A DNA stretch of 64,000 nt. Origin: Chitinophaga pinensis (GTDB lineage Bacteria > Bacteroidota > Bacteroidia > Flavobacteriales_D > Crocinitomicaceae). The stretch spans positions 62,001 through 126,000 of the forward strand of contig CAMDNE010000007.1 of NCBI GenBank assembly GCA_945902745.1. The letters run 5' to 3'. A program made the position numbers and the translations under genes. Shown here piece after piece: positions 26,018-34,670 of the stretch; within the stretch, counting starts at the first letter, position 1; every line of letters begins with the position of its first letter. The notes beneath the pieces were generated by a model. The model saw nothing but the letters and a program-made list of their open reading frames with translations. It was not told the DNA's origin and ran no database searches.

Positions 26018-27577
26018 ATGAAAAAAACTTTTTTACCTTTAAACTTTAAAGCAGTATCGGCTTCGTTGTCGATGTTATTATTAACTTTTGGACTTTCGGC
26101 ACAAACAAACGTTTTTGACGATGTTATCGCAACTAGTCCAAATCACACCTATTTAGAAGTTGCATTAATTCAAGAAGGATTAGACGTAGCTCTTCAGAAT
26201 CCTATGGGTACACTAACTGTTTTTGCTCCAGATGACGCAGCCTTCACTGCACTTGCAACAGCTTTAGGAACAGACATTACAGGTTTGTTAGCAAATCCAA
26301 ATTTGACGAATATTCTTTTGTACCATGTTTTAGGTGCTGAGGTTGTTTCAACTTCTTTAACAAACGGTCAAATTGCAACACCTTTGTTCACTGCTAATAC
26401 ATTGAAAGTAACAATTGATGGAACGAATGTTTTTATTAATCAAGCGCAAGTTAATGCAGCTGATCTTCAGGCAGACAATGGTGTAGTTCACTCAATCGGT
26501 TCTGTACTTTTGCCCGTTCAAACTGTAGCTGACATTGCGTTAGGTTCACCAGCTCATACTACATTAGTTGCAGCGGTAGTTGAGGCTCGTCTTCTTCCAG
26601 CTTTAACAAATCCTTTAGCACAATTAACTGTATTCGCCCCGACAAATGATGCGTTTACTGCAGCCTTAACAGCGTTAGGTATTACTGCTGGACAATTATT
26701 AGCATCACCAGATCTTGGTAATATATTATTATACCATGTTTTAGGTGCTGAAGTAGTTTCGGGTACTTTAACAAATGGTCAAATTGCAACGCCATTGAAT
26801 GTTACTAACACATTGAAAGTAACAATTGACGGTACAAATGTATATATCAATCAAGCACAAGTTAATGCAGCGGATCTTCAGGCAGACAATGGCGTAGTTC
26901 ACTCAATCGGTTCTGTACTTTTACCTGTTCTAACTGTAGCTGACGTTGCTATAAGTTCTCCAGTGCATACAAGTTTAGTTGCAGCGGTAATTGAAGCACG
27001 TCTTCTTCCAGCCTTAACAAATCCTTTAACACAATTGACGGTCTTCGCTCCAACGAATATGGCTTTTGATAATTTAGCAACAGCTTTAGGAACTAATATC
27101 GCTGGAATTCTAGCAAATCCAGAATTAGCAGCTATTTTATTGTACCATGTTGTTGGTTCTGAAGTGTTGTCAACAGCACTAATGAATGGTCCAGTTGTTA
27201 CTCTAAACGGACAATCAGTAACAGTTAACTTGATGAGTGGCGTAATGATCAATACTGCAAATGTTGTCGTGCCAGATCTCCAAGCTGACAATGGTGTTGT
27301 TCACGTTCTTGACGCTGTTTTGGTTCCAAGTTTAGCGAACATATCAGAATTGAGTTCTACAAACTTTGAACTTTCTCCAAACCCATCAAGTGATGTAATT
27401 AAGATTTCGAATTTTTCAGCAACTGAATTTTCAATCATTAATAACAATGGATCGGTTGTAAAAACAGGAAACGTAGTAAACAATGAAATTTCAGTTTCTG
27501 ATTTAGAAAATGGAACTTATTTTTTACAATTATCAAATAACGAAGGAACTTACCAAGCAAAATTCATCAAATTGTAA
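26018..27577 (+). CDS. Secreted fasciclin (FAS1) repeat protein, T9SS
   Basis: A 519-residue protein with signal peptide (ending SAQTN, about residue 30), three FAS1 domains of about 137 residues (roughly 33-170, 171-306, 307-440), and a T9SS type A sorting domain (LSPNPSSDVIKI, NNNGSVVKTG, GTYFLQL, KFIKL). Each FAS1 has the H1 core LTVFAPDDAAF or LTVFAPTNDAF and the H2 core VLGAEVV...YH in LLYHVLGAEVV. Such proteins act as cell-surface adhesins. The first two domains are nearly identical at DNA level over their second halves, so they arose by recent duplication. A rho-independent terminator follows. Confidence 0.93.
   Translation: MKKTFLPLNFKAVSASLSMLLLTFGLSAQTNVFDDVIATSPNHTYLEVALIQEGLDVALQNPMGTLTVFAPDDAAFTALATALGTDITGLLANPNLTNILLYHVLGAEVVSTSLTNGQIATPLFTANTLKVTIDGTNVFINQAQVNAADLQADNGVVHSIGSVLLPVQTVADIALGSPAHTTLVAAVVEARLLPALTNPLAQLTVFAPTNDAFTAALTALGITAGQLLASPDLGNILLYHVLGAEVVSGTLTNGQIATPLNVTNTLKVTIDGTNVYINQAQVNAADLQADNGVVHSIGSVLLPVLTVADVAISSPVHTSLVAAVIEARLLPALTNPLTQLTVFAPTNMAFDNLATALGTNIAGILANPELAAILLYHVVGSEVLSTALMNGPVVTLNGQSVTVNLMSGVMINTANVVVPDLQADNGVVHVLDAVLVPSLANISELSSTNFELSPNPSSDVIKISNFSATEFSIINNNGSVVKTGNVVNNEISVSDLENGTYFLQLSNNEGTYQAKFIKL
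26398..26928 (+). repeat. 410-bp internal duplication in the FAS1 gene
   Basis: The segment starting ACATTGAAAGTAACAATTGA at 26398 (about 121 bp) is repeated at 26808 with only scattered, mostly third-position differences, a period of 410-411 bp, equal to one FAS1 domain. Confidence 0.85.
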
Positions 27578-27610
27578 TTCCTCGAAAATTAACAAACTAG
27601 AAAATGTAAA

Positions 27611-27639
27611 AGGCTCAACTGAAAGGTTGAGCTTTTTTG
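27611..27639 (+). terminator. Rho-independent terminator after the FAS1 gene
   Basis: GCTCAAC (27613-27619), loop TGAAAG, GTTGAGC (27626-27632), then TTTTTTG. It starts 36 bases after the stop codon. Confidence 0.92.
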
Positions 27640-27729
27640 TTTTAAAGAAAAATTGATAAAGTATAGATTCAAACCTTTTCAAACTGTTTATTGAAATTAA
27701 AAGATCGAAAACATCAAACTATCAATTGC

Positions 27730-28653
27730 CTACTTCCGCATCTTCTCCCGAATCGCACTAACTGAAGTGATATACACCCCTGCAAAAATTACCAACATGT
27801 AAATGATCTTTTGCCATGTTATTGTTGCAGTGTAATCTTCAGCAACACCTAATTGACTCAATGTGTATGCGAAAAACATCACCAATACAGGTTGTAGATA
27901 AATATATGCGCTGGAAACAGAAGCTGATAAATACTTCAACCCGTACATCGTTAAAAGATACGTTAGAAACGTTACGCCAACAACAACGTAGGCAATTTTA
28001 ATCCAAACATCAAGTGGAATTATGGAGAAATTGGTCGTAAAAAATTCTGTTAGTGTTGGTGGATACACAAGAATAAAACCTACTCCAAAAGTGAACACAT
28101 ACGTGATAACGGTCAAAGGCGAATACTTCTTCATCAACGGTTTTGCTAGTACAAGATAAACAGCGTAACTCGCAGCGTTTATAAACAGAAACAAATCTCC
28201 AAGCGTTGAATCTCCTTTACCTGTTCCAGCAGTCAGCGTTAATAGTACTGCTCCAACTGCACCTAATACTATTCCAACAGATTTCCACAATGTAATTTTC
28301 TCTTTTAAAAGAAAAAAAGACAAGATCACAACCAAGATTGGATTGGACGCCATGATGATTCCAGAATTAATCGAAGAAGATAAATTTAATCCGTGAAAGA
28401 AGAATAATTGGTTGATGGCTACGCCAAACAATCCACAAGCGGCCAATAGAAAATAATCTTTACGTTCAATCTTTTCACGCACAAAGAATGCTTTTACAAT
28501 CCAAAACAAGACGGTTGCTCCAAGCGCTCTGAATAGGATAAAGACATTTGGAGTGAGAAATAGTGGCATCACACCTTTTGCCAAAACATGGCTTGCGCCG
28601 TACAACGTATTGACGGCAAAGAGTGCAAGATGGGCAGAAAGGGATTTGTTCAA
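27730..28653 (-). CDS. EamA/DMT family transporter
   Basis: A 307-residue protein with ten predicted membrane helices forming two EamA repeats (about 5-140 and 150-295), the normal length and topology of drug/metabolite exporters such as RhaT/YdcZ-like proteins. The start ALFAVNTLYGASHVLAKGVM and NPILVVILSFFLLKEKITLW near residue 105 are typical, the latter being the end of the first repeat. The substrate cannot be told from sequence. It is the last gene of a minus-strand run that includes kynurenine genes, but the distance and the repeat at 28715 make co-transcription uncertain. Confidence 0.9.
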   Translation of the reverse strand: MNKSLSAHLALFAVNTLYGASHVLAKGVMPLFLTPNVFILFRALGATVLFWIVKAFFVREKIERKDYFLLAACGLFGVAINQLFFFHGLNLSSSINSGIIMASNPILVVILSFFLLKEKITLWKSVGIVLGAVGAVLLTLTAGTGKGDSTLGDLFLFINAASYAVYLVLAKPLMKKYSPLTVITYVFTFGVGFILVYPPTLTEFFTTNFSIIPLDVWIKIAYVVVGVTFLTYLLTMYGLKYLSASVSSAYIYLQPVLVMFFAYTLSQLGVAEDYTATITWQKIIYMLVIFAGVYITSVSAIREKMRK

Positions 28654-28714
28654 AAACGTTAAAATTATATTCTTCTTTTTTTAAATTGGAGAATATATAG
28701 CCACCCTCCTTTAT

Positions 28715-28730
28715 CCTCCCTCAAGGGAGG
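28715..28730. repeat. Short perfect inverted repeat
   Basis: CCTCCCT, CA, AGGGAGG. It lies between the stop of the ArsC-like gene and the start of the EamA gene. There is no T run, so it is not a clear terminator. A related CACCCTCC is ten bases to the left. Similar elements occur scattered in Bacteroidota genomes. Confidence 0.6.
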
Positions 28731-28735
28731 AAACT

Positions 28736-29089
28736 TTAATTGTTAAACGATTTTACTGCGGCGTCAACTTCCTTTTGCGCATTTCCAATAAAAACTTCTT
28801 CTCCATTAATCATGAAAGGTCGTTTCAGAAAAGTATACTCTTCCAACATGTGTTTGCGGTAATCTTGCTCCGACAGATTCATTTCGTTTAATCCTAAAGA
28901 ACGGTATTTTATGGCTCTTTTCGAAAACAATGCCTCATAGGAACCCACTTTTTCTTTTAACCAATCCAATGTTGTAGCATCAATATTATTTTCTTTGATG
29001 TTACACAATTCAACATCATTGGAAGGATTAATTTCTTTCAGAATCTTTTGACACGTGCTGCAGGAATTAAGGAGATAAATTTTCTTCAT
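28736..29089 (-). CDS. ArsC/Spx-family thioredoxin-fold protein
   Basis: A 117-residue protein with thioredoxin-like start KKIYLLNSCSTCQKILKEI. Cys9 and Cys12 form a CxxC pair as in Spx/MgsR; classical ArsC has a single Cys. The rest (LKEKVGSYEALFSKRAIKYR, LEEYTFLKRPFMINGEEVFI) is the ArsC/Spx core including the arginine/proline stretch FLKRPF. It may reduce arsenate or, more probably given the lack of ars genes nearby, act as an oxidoreductase-like small protein. The start is ten bases from the next intergenic hairpin-free gap. Confidence 0.85.
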   Translation of the reverse strand: MKKIYLLNSCSTCQKILKEINPSNDVELCNIKENNIDATTLDWLKEKVGSYEALFSKRAIKYRSLGLNEMNLSEQDYRKHMLEEYTFLKRPFMINGEEVFIGNAQKEVDAAVKSFNN

Positions 29090-29198
29090 ATTATACTAAA
29101 AACAATTATTAAGTTGCTCATTTGAAATCGTTGTATAATGCCGAAAACTATTTGTTTGTATGCCATTTCGGCATGCATTACAAGATAGCAATTCGGTA

Positions 29199-30086
29199 TT
29201 AATTGTTCTGTAAATATTCTTCGTTGCGTTTTCGATCTTCTTCTGAACCTGGCGTATTACATCCTTTAACTCGTTTTTCAAACAAATAAATGATTTTCAC
29301 TTGTGCTTGAATTGGTAAATAATTTGAATTGAACCATTTCAATGCCGCACAACCTTGTCGCCATTCATTAATTCCTAAAATTGGCAATTGAACTCCAGGA
29401 ATTACATAAAATCTACGACTCATTTTAATTCCAAAACCCAATCCGTAATGCAGTTGCGCAACTAACGGTTTGTGAAACGACTGTCCTGCCGTAATTGTTG
29501 ACCCATTGTAACCTTGATTTCCATTGATCAGTCGAAAATCAACATTCACTCCCAAGCCATTATCAATAAAAAACTTCTTGCTCAAATTGATGTTTTTGTG
29601 CAACGTAAAACGACCATATAAATAGCCGTTATAATAAGAGCTATTGCCTGTTTCAGTGAGAGATAAATTACCTAAAGCATTGTAATAGTTGATTGTTGTA
29701 TTTTCATTTCCTCCTAAATATTTGAAGCCAATTCCCCAATCGTAATAAGAAACAAGAACCGTTTTCAACCACAACGAAATTTTAGCACGTTTTTTTGGAA
29801 AATGTGCCATTCCAACTTCTGCAAAAAATCCAACTTTCCCTGAAGGATCGTATGTATAATCCATTGGTCGGCCTAAAAGATCCGTTGTGGAATAAGTTGT
29901 ATTGTTTTTATCGGACCTCGTTTTCATAAAGGTTGGTCCTGCTGAAAATTGCAAGCCAAAATAACGGTAATTTTTATAATCTGCTTTCCCAAAAGTATCG
30001 CTACGACGCTTTCCTGGAGTTAAGTCTCTCTGGGCAAAAAGACTGCTAAAAAGAGCAACAAAAACAACTAATAATATCTTTTTCAT
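29199..30086 (-). CDS. Outer-membrane beta-barrel-like protein
   Basis: A 295-residue protein with a signal peptide (MKKILLVVFVALFSSLFAQ) and then alternating amphipathic strands rich in Tyr, Phe and Gly (GLQFSAGPTFM, VGFFAEVGMAHF, WGIGFKYLG, HYGLGFGIKMSRRFYVIPG). This is the pattern of a small outer-membrane barrel of the porin-like (PorT/OMP_b-brl) type. The C-terminal end (RNEEYLQNN) does not finish in an aromatic residue, so insertion by BAM would need another signal or the barrel is not complete. Downstream of kmo in the same orientation with 23 bases in between, so perhaps the same transcript. Confidence 0.7.
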   Translation of the reverse strand: MKKILLVVFVALFSSLFAQRDLTPGKRRSDTFGKADYKNYRYFGLQFSAGPTFMKTRSDKNNTTYSTTDLLGRPMDYTYDPSGKVGFFAEVGMAHFPKKRAKISLWLKTVLVSYYDWGIGFKYLGGNENTTINYYNALGNLSLTETGNSSYYNGYLYGRFTLHKNINLSKKFFIDNGLGVNVDFRLINGNQGYNGSTITAGQSFHKPLVAQLHYGLGFGIKMSRRFYVIPGVQLPILGINEWRQGCAALKWFNSNYLPIQAQVKIIYLFEKRVKGCNTPGSEEDRKRNEEYLQNN

Positions 30087-30109
30087 GCGATTAATTTACG
30101 GATTAAAAT

Positions 30110-31459
30110 TTATTTACAAAGTGACAAAATCTTATTCATCACCTCATCGGAATCCCATTTAGCTTCAACGTTCTCCATTTCCAACACCTCATCCATGATT
30201 TTACTTTGCACTTGCCCTTGCTTATAAGCGACACTGTAGCGAATGTTACTAAAAGTCACTTGCGAATAAAGTGGCAACCATTTATCTGGATAAATTTCAC
30301 TGAATTTAGCTTCTATTTTTTTACGCAATTGGAATGCAGGATCAGCAACAAAATCACGCATAACGTAGTAATTATCTAAAGAAAGATCTTGCAAAGCGTC
30401 CCCGTCAGCTTTTCTTTCCAAACTATATTCTTCAAAAATTGCAGGCCAATTTTCATTGTGCTTGATCATCAATTCATGTAAAACAGTGCAATCTTCAAAT
30501 CCAGCGTTCATTCCTTGCCCGTAAAAAGGAACTGTTGCATGTGCTGCATCTCCCATCAATGCTGTTTTTCCATGCGCCCAAGGATGACAGCGAACAATTG
30601 CCAAAGATGAAAGTGGATGATCTTCCCACGCATCTGCAATATTCGGCATCATTTCATAGAAATCTGGAAAAATTGTTTTGAAGAAATTGTTTACTGCTTC
30701 TTTTGACGTCAGGGTGTTGAATGCGTTCTCATCTCCTTCGTGTGGCATAAATAACGTACACGTAAATGATCCGTCTTCATTCGCCAAAGCAATCAGCATG
30801 AATCGACCACGCGGCCAAATATGCAATGCTTTTTTATCCATTTTATACGACCCGTCAGAATTTGCTGGTAATAAAATTTCTCTATATCCGTCGGCAATGA
30901 AGTTTTGACTGTATTGAAAACGATCTAATTTCTGCATTGAATTATAACGCACTGCAGAAAAAGCACCATCGGCACCGAAAATCAAATCTGCTTTCGCTTC
31001 AATTGCTTCACCTGTCAGGTTATTTGTTAGATAAACAATCCCATTTTTTAAATCCACTTTTTTGCAATCGTGGTTATAATGAATCGTCGCTTTCCCAAAT
31101 TTCTCGGCAATATCCATCATGGTCGCGTTAACTTTCCCACGAGAAACAGAATAAATTGCTTCATCCTCCTTACCATATTGCTGATACGACAAATTTCCTT
31201 TTAAATCGTGCATCATTCTTCCATACATTGGAAGTGCAATTTTCCTGATTTCATCACCCACTCCAACTGCATCTAACGCTTTCCAGCCACGTGTAGACAA
31301 GGCAAGATTAATAGATTTTCCAGCCGATATTTCAGCCTTCCGAATATCTGGTCGACGTTCATAGATAGTTACTTTATAACCAGCTCGTGATAAATAGACT
31401 GCCCATAGTGAGCCAACTAATCCAGCTCCAACGATGATAACACTTTTATTGTTTTCCAT
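30110..31459 (-). CDS. kmo: Kynurenine 3-monooxygenase
   Basis: A 449-residue FAD-dependent hydroxylase. The dinucleotide loop GAGLVGSLWAVYLSRAGY is at residues 11-28, followed by the second FAD site around LIFGADGAFSAVR (about 160-172) and GDAAHATVPFYGQGMNAGFE (about 305-324). The length and the C-terminal hydrophobic region fit KMO. It converts L-kynurenine to 3-hydroxykynurenine with NADPH and O2. In Flavobacteria the product goes through kynureninase to 3-hydroxyanthranilate, and thence to NAD or degradation. kynU is upstream, separated by a four-helix-bundle gene. The start is 10 bases after that gene's stop. Confidence 0.94.
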   Translation of the reverse strand: MENNKSVIIVGAGLVGSLWAVYLSRAGYKVTIYERRPDIRKAEISAGKSINLALSTRGWKALDAVGVGDEIRKIALPMYGRMMHDLKGNLSYQQYGKEDEAIYSVSRGKVNATMMDIAEKFGKATIHYNHDCKKVDLKNGIVYLTNNLTGEAIEAKADLIFGADGAFSAVRYNSMQKLDRFQYSQNFIADGYREILLPANSDGSYKMDKKALHIWPRGRFMLIALANEDGSFTCTLFMPHEGDENAFNTLTSKEAVNNFFKTIFPDFYEMMPNIADAWEDHPLSSLAIVRCHPWAHGKTALMGDAAHATVPFYGQGMNAGFEDCTVLHELMIKHNENWPAIFEEYSLERKADGDALQDLSLDNYYVMRDFVADPAFQLRKKIEAKFSEIYPDKWLPLYSQVTFSNIRYSVAYKQGQVQSKIMDEVLEMENVEAKWDSDEVMNKILSLCK

Positions 31460-31468
31460 GCTTACAAT

Positions 31469-31909
31469 TTATGATTTGGGATTATCAATTCGGGATTCAT
31501 GATTTGGGAAATAAACTAAATCTGTATCCTTGAATTTTGATCCTTTATATTCTGATTGTTTTAAATAATGTATAAAACCTCCTAATTGATTTATGAGGCT
31601 TTGGGTTTTTGCATTTAATTCTTCTGCTTTTTCTGTCTTCAAATAGTTACGATCCAAAGCACGGTATAATTGCGATTTTACTTCAGTGCACGATGCTTTA
31701 CTAATTGACAAATATTGAATGAATTCTTTATTTCCTGACCTGCCAAATCCTTCTGCTATATTATCCATAACCGAACCACTTGATCGATTGATTTGATTAA
31801 CCAGTGCAAAATCCTTTGAAAAATTACCTTCAGAAATTTGGCTGAAAATTTCTTTGCACAATTCTCGTGCTTCTTGCCAAACTCCTAAATCTTCAAATTT
31901 TTTAATCAT
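31469..31909 (-). CDS. Four-helix bundle protein (S23 IVP-like)
   Basis: A 146-residue four-helix bundle protein of the family found in 23S rRNA intervening sequences (TIGR02436-like). It has the characteristic start FEDLGVWQEARELCKEI, then a helix with FALVNQINRSSGSVMDNIAE and a long C-terminal helix pair. The last residues (YFPNHESRIDNPKS) are encoded by one half of an inverted repeat that surrounds the gene. The function of the family is unknown; the fold resembles avd proteins of diversity-generating retroelements. It separates kynU and kmo and is probably an insert, since it has no metabolic link with either. Confidence 0.88.
   Translation of the reverse strand: MIKKFEDLGVWQEARELCKEIFSQISEGNFSKDFALVNQINRSSGSVMDNIAEGFGRSGNKEFIQYLSISKASCTEVKSQLYRALDRNYLKTEKAEELNAKTQSLINQLGGFIHYLKQSEYKGSKFKDTDLVYFPNHESRIDNPKS
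31487..31509 (+). repeat. Inverted repeat, left copy, flanking the four-helix bundle gene
   Basis: AATTCGGGATTCATGATTTG, with GGA following. This forms the 3' end of the four-helix-bundle coding sequence on the minus strand. An inverted counterpart is at 31961-31994, 450 bp away. Confidence 0.85.
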
Positions 31910-31960
31910 TTACTTTTTTCTTTTGTGAATACCCTAAATTAAGTTACTCACAATTTTCAA

Positions 31961-31994
31961 AAATCCCAAATTCCAAATTACGAATCCCGAATTA
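31961..31994 (-). repeat. Inverted repeat, right copy, flanking the four-helix bundle gene
   Basis: The reverse complement begins AATTCGGGATTCGTAATTTG and continues with GAATTTGGGATTT, matching the left copy over the AATTCGGGATTC core and the ATTTGGGAT block. It ends 3 bases before the stop of kynU. Inverted copies around a single small gene are an insertion-like signature. Confidence 0.82.
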
Positions 31995-31996
31995 TT

Positions 31997-33277
31997 TTAC
32001 TGTATTGCTTTTTCTAATAATTGCCCGAACCAATAACAATCCTCGTATGAATTGTACAAAGGTGCCGGAGCGATTCGGATTACATTAGGTTCGCGCCAAT
32101 CTGCCACAACACCTAGATCTGAAAGTGCATCAAACAATGCTTTTCCTTGCCCCTTTGCCATTATTGACAATTGAGCACCTCGTTTTGTTTTGTCGCGCGG
32201 CGTAATTAATTCAAATGTACACCGGTCTTTATTCTTTTCTGAAATATCATCGATTACAAATTCCATAAAGGCAGTCATCAAATCTCGTTTCGTTCCAATT
32301 CGATCCATTCCAGCTTCTTCAAAAATATCGAGTGAAGCCAAATGTGCTGCCATTCCTAAAATTGGAGCATTGCTCAGTTGCCATCCTTCTGCACCTTTCA
32401 TCGGATTGAATCCTGGCTGCATCAGGAATCTCGTTTCTTTATCATAACCCCACCAACCAGCAAAACGCGGAAGTTCTGGATTGTACGAATGACGTTCATG
32501 AACAAACATTCCACTCACTCCTCCTGGAGAAGAATTCAAATATTTATATCCACACCATGCAGCGAAATCAACTCCCCAATCGTGTAATTTTAAATTGATG
32601 TTTCCAGCAGCATGCGCCAAATCAAATCCTACAACAGCGCCGACTTTGTGTCCGGCTTTTGTAATCGTTTCCATGTCAAATAATTGTCCAGTGTAATAAT
32701 TCACACCACCAATCATTACTAAAGCTAATTCATCGCCAAGTTCTTCAATTTTCGCTAAAACATCTTCTTCTCGAATCAATTGTTCTCCTTCTCTTGGAGC
32801 CACTTCAACCAAATGTTCGGCTACATCTAATCCATGAAATTTCACTTGCGATTCTAATGCATATTGATCACTCGGAAAAGCTTTCGCTTCACACAGTATT
32901 TTCGTTCTTTTTCCTTCTGGTCTGTAAAACGAAACCATCAATAAATGAAGATTAGTTGTCAATGAATGCGTAATCACGACTTCAATTGGCAAAGCACCAA
33001 CAACTTTCGCTGCTTTATTCGTCAAATTTTCATGGTAAGCAAACCACGGTTTTTTTGCTAAAAAATGCCCTTCAACGCCATATTTCGCCCAAGCGTCTAA
33101 TTCTTCAATAATATACTCTCTTGTTGACTTTGGTTGCAGTCCCAATGAATTTCCTGTGAAATAACGTACAGTGTTTTCATGAAAATTTGGGAAATAGAAC
33201 TTTTCTCTAAAGGATTTAAGTGGATCTTGCACATCTAATTGCTGTGCGTGTGCTAAAGTGTTTTCGAAATGACTCAT
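31997..33277 (-). CDS. kynU: Kynureninase
   Basis: A 426-residue PLP-dependent hydrolase with kynureninase length. The PLP lysine lies in FAAWCGYKYLNSSPGG (about residue 240), preceded by VVGFDLAHAAGNINL with the Asp/His typical of the family, and the early motif FPNFHENTVRYFTGNSLGLQ (about 28-47) has the NSLG of kynureninases. It cleaves kynurenine or 3-hydroxykynurenine to (3-hydroxy)anthranilate and alanine. It is followed by the four-helix insert and kmo. hemL diverges 56 bases away and shares the promoter gap. Confidence 0.95.
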   Translation of the reverse strand: MSHFENTLAHAQQLDVQDPLKSFREKFYFPNFHENTVRYFTGNSLGLQPKSTREYIIEELDAWAKYGVEGHFLAKKPWFAYHENLTNKAAKVVGALPIEVVITHSLTTNLHLLMVSFYRPEGKRTKILCEAKAFPSDQYALESQVKFHGLDVAEHLVEVAPREGEQLIREEDVLAKIEELGDELALVMIGGVNYYTGQLFDMETITKAGHKVGAVVGFDLAHAAGNINLKLHDWGVDFAAWCGYKYLNSSPGGVSGMFVHERHSYNPELPRFAGWWGYDKETRFLMQPGFNPMKGAEGWQLSNAPILGMAAHLASLDIFEEAGMDRIGTKRDLMTAFMEFVIDDISEKNKDRCTFELITPRDKTKRGAQLSIMAKGQGKALFDALSDLGVVADWREPNVIRIAPAPLYNSYEDCYWFGQLLEKAIQ

Positions 33278-33297
33278 TCAATCAATCTTATAATTAC

Positions 33298-33305
33298 TAA
33301 CTTTG
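33298..33305 (+). promoter_or_regulatory. -7 element for hemL
   Basis: TAACTTTG fits TAnnTTTG and lies 28 bases before the ATG at 33333. No clear -33 TTG is seen at the usual distance. The gap between kynU and hemL is only 55 bases. Confidence 0.55.
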
Positions 33306-33332
33306 TGCTTTCAATGGGCAAATATACATATT

Positions 33333-34637
33333 ATGGAGACGATTCAAGGCATCAAACGAACAACATCTGAAGGACTTTTTGAAAAAGCAAAAACCTTTTT
33401 CCCAGGAGGAGTAAATTCTCCAGTCCGAGCTTTTAAATCGGTTGAAGGATCACCACTTTTCATTAAAAAGGGCGATGGATGTAAAATTTGGGATGAAGAT
33501 GACAATGAATTTATTGATTTTTGTTGCAGTTGGGGACCACTTATTTTAGGGCACAATCATCCGGCCGTGTATACTAAAATCGTTGCTGCGTTGCAAAATG
33601 GTGCTAGTTTCGGTGCTCCAACTCGTTTAGAAAATGAATTGGCTGAGTTGATTTTAGACCGTAATCCCTTTATTGATAAAATTCGCTTTGTAAGTTCAGG
33701 AACTGAAGCTGTCATGTCGGCTTTGCGTTTGGCTCGTGGATATACAGGAAAAGATAAAATCATCAAATTTGAAGGGTGTTATCATGGTCATTCAGATTCA
33801 CTTTTAGTAAAAGCTGGAAGCGGATTAGTGACGCTTGGAGAATCTTCAAGTGCTGGTGTTCCAGAACATGTTGCGATGGATACATTGGTTTTACCTTTGA
33901 ATGATATAGAAGCATTGAAAAAATGTGTTGCAGAAAATAAAAACGAAATTGCGTGTGCGATTATTGAACCAATTCCAGCGAATAATGGGCTGCTTTTGCA
34001 GGAAAAAACGTTCCTTTTAGCGCTTCGAGAAATATGCACAGAAAATGGAATTTTGTTGTTCTTTGATGAGGTGATTTCTGGGTTCAGAGTTGCTTTTTCG
34101 GGAGCTGCAGAATATTATGGAATTAAGCCTGATCTTGTTACTTATGGAAAAATAATTGGTGGTGGTTTGCCTGTTGGAGCATATGGCGCAAGCAAAGAAA
34201 TCATGGCATGTGTTTCTCCTGATGGACCCGTTTATCAAGCAGGAACGCTTTCTGGGAATCCAGTTGCAATGGCTGCAGGAATTGCGCAATTAACGGAATG
34301 TGCCAAACCAGGTTTTTATGAAGATCAAGCTGAAAGAACAACTTATTTTGTTTCTATCATAAACGCGTATGCAAAGTCTAAAGGGTATAACTTTGAATTG
34401 GTAACTGTAGGTTCAATCTTCTGGTTGTCATTTGATGGGAAAAAAAGCATTCACAAAGCAGATGAAATCAACCCAGACATGACAGGATTTAAAAATTTAC
34501 ACCGAGAATTATTGAATCGAGGAGTTTATTTGGGTCCAAGTGGATATGAAGTTGGGTTTGTGTCTTCTGCACATTCAAAAGAAATTCTGGAGACAGCTGC
34601 TGGTATTTTCTGTGAATGTTTGGATGTTATTTTTTAA
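33333..34637 (+). CDS. hemL: Glutamate-1-semialdehyde 2,1-aminomutase
   Basis: A 434-residue PLP enzyme of tetrapyrrole synthesis converting glutamate-1-semialdehyde to 5-aminolevulinate. Seen: FFPGGVNSPVRAFKSV (start of all GSA aminomutases), SSGTEAVMSALRLARGYTG, YHGHSDSLLVKAGSG, the Asp of FFDEVISGFR, and the PLP lysine in TYGKIIGGGLPVGAYG (K about 272). Length and motifs are standard. The upstream in-frame ATG at 33303 overlaps the promoter element; 33333 was chosen since the protein should begin METIQGIKRTTSE. It is followed by a repeat array and no operon partner. Confidence 0.97.
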   Translation: METIQGIKRTTSEGLFEKAKTFFPGGVNSPVRAFKSVEGSPLFIKKGDGCKIWDEDDNEFIDFCCSWGPLILGHNHPAVYTKIVAALQNGASFGAPTRLENELAELILDRNPFIDKIRFVSSGTEAVMSALRLARGYTGKDKIIKFEGCYHGHSDSLLVKAGSGLVTLGESSSAGVPEHVAMDTLVLPLNDIEALKKCVAENKNEIACAIIEPIPANNGLLLQEKTFLLALREICTENGILLFFDEVISGFRVAFSGAAEYYGIKPDLVTYGKIIGGGLPVGAYGASKEIMACVSPDGPVYQAGTLSGNPVAMAAGIAQLTECAKPGFYEDQAERTTYFVSIINAYAKSKGYNFELVTVGSIFWLSFDGKKSIHKADEINPDMTGFKNLHRELLNRGVYLGPSGYEVGFVSSAHSKEILETAAGIFCECLDVIF

Positions 34638-34670
34638 GGAATAGCATGTCTACCATAAATTGATTTCAAA

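Noticed and set aside
29096-29281. Minus-strand 61-aa open frame after the outer-membrane gene
   Set aside because: Overlaps the 3' end of the barrel gene in another frame, with no start context or recognisable domain.
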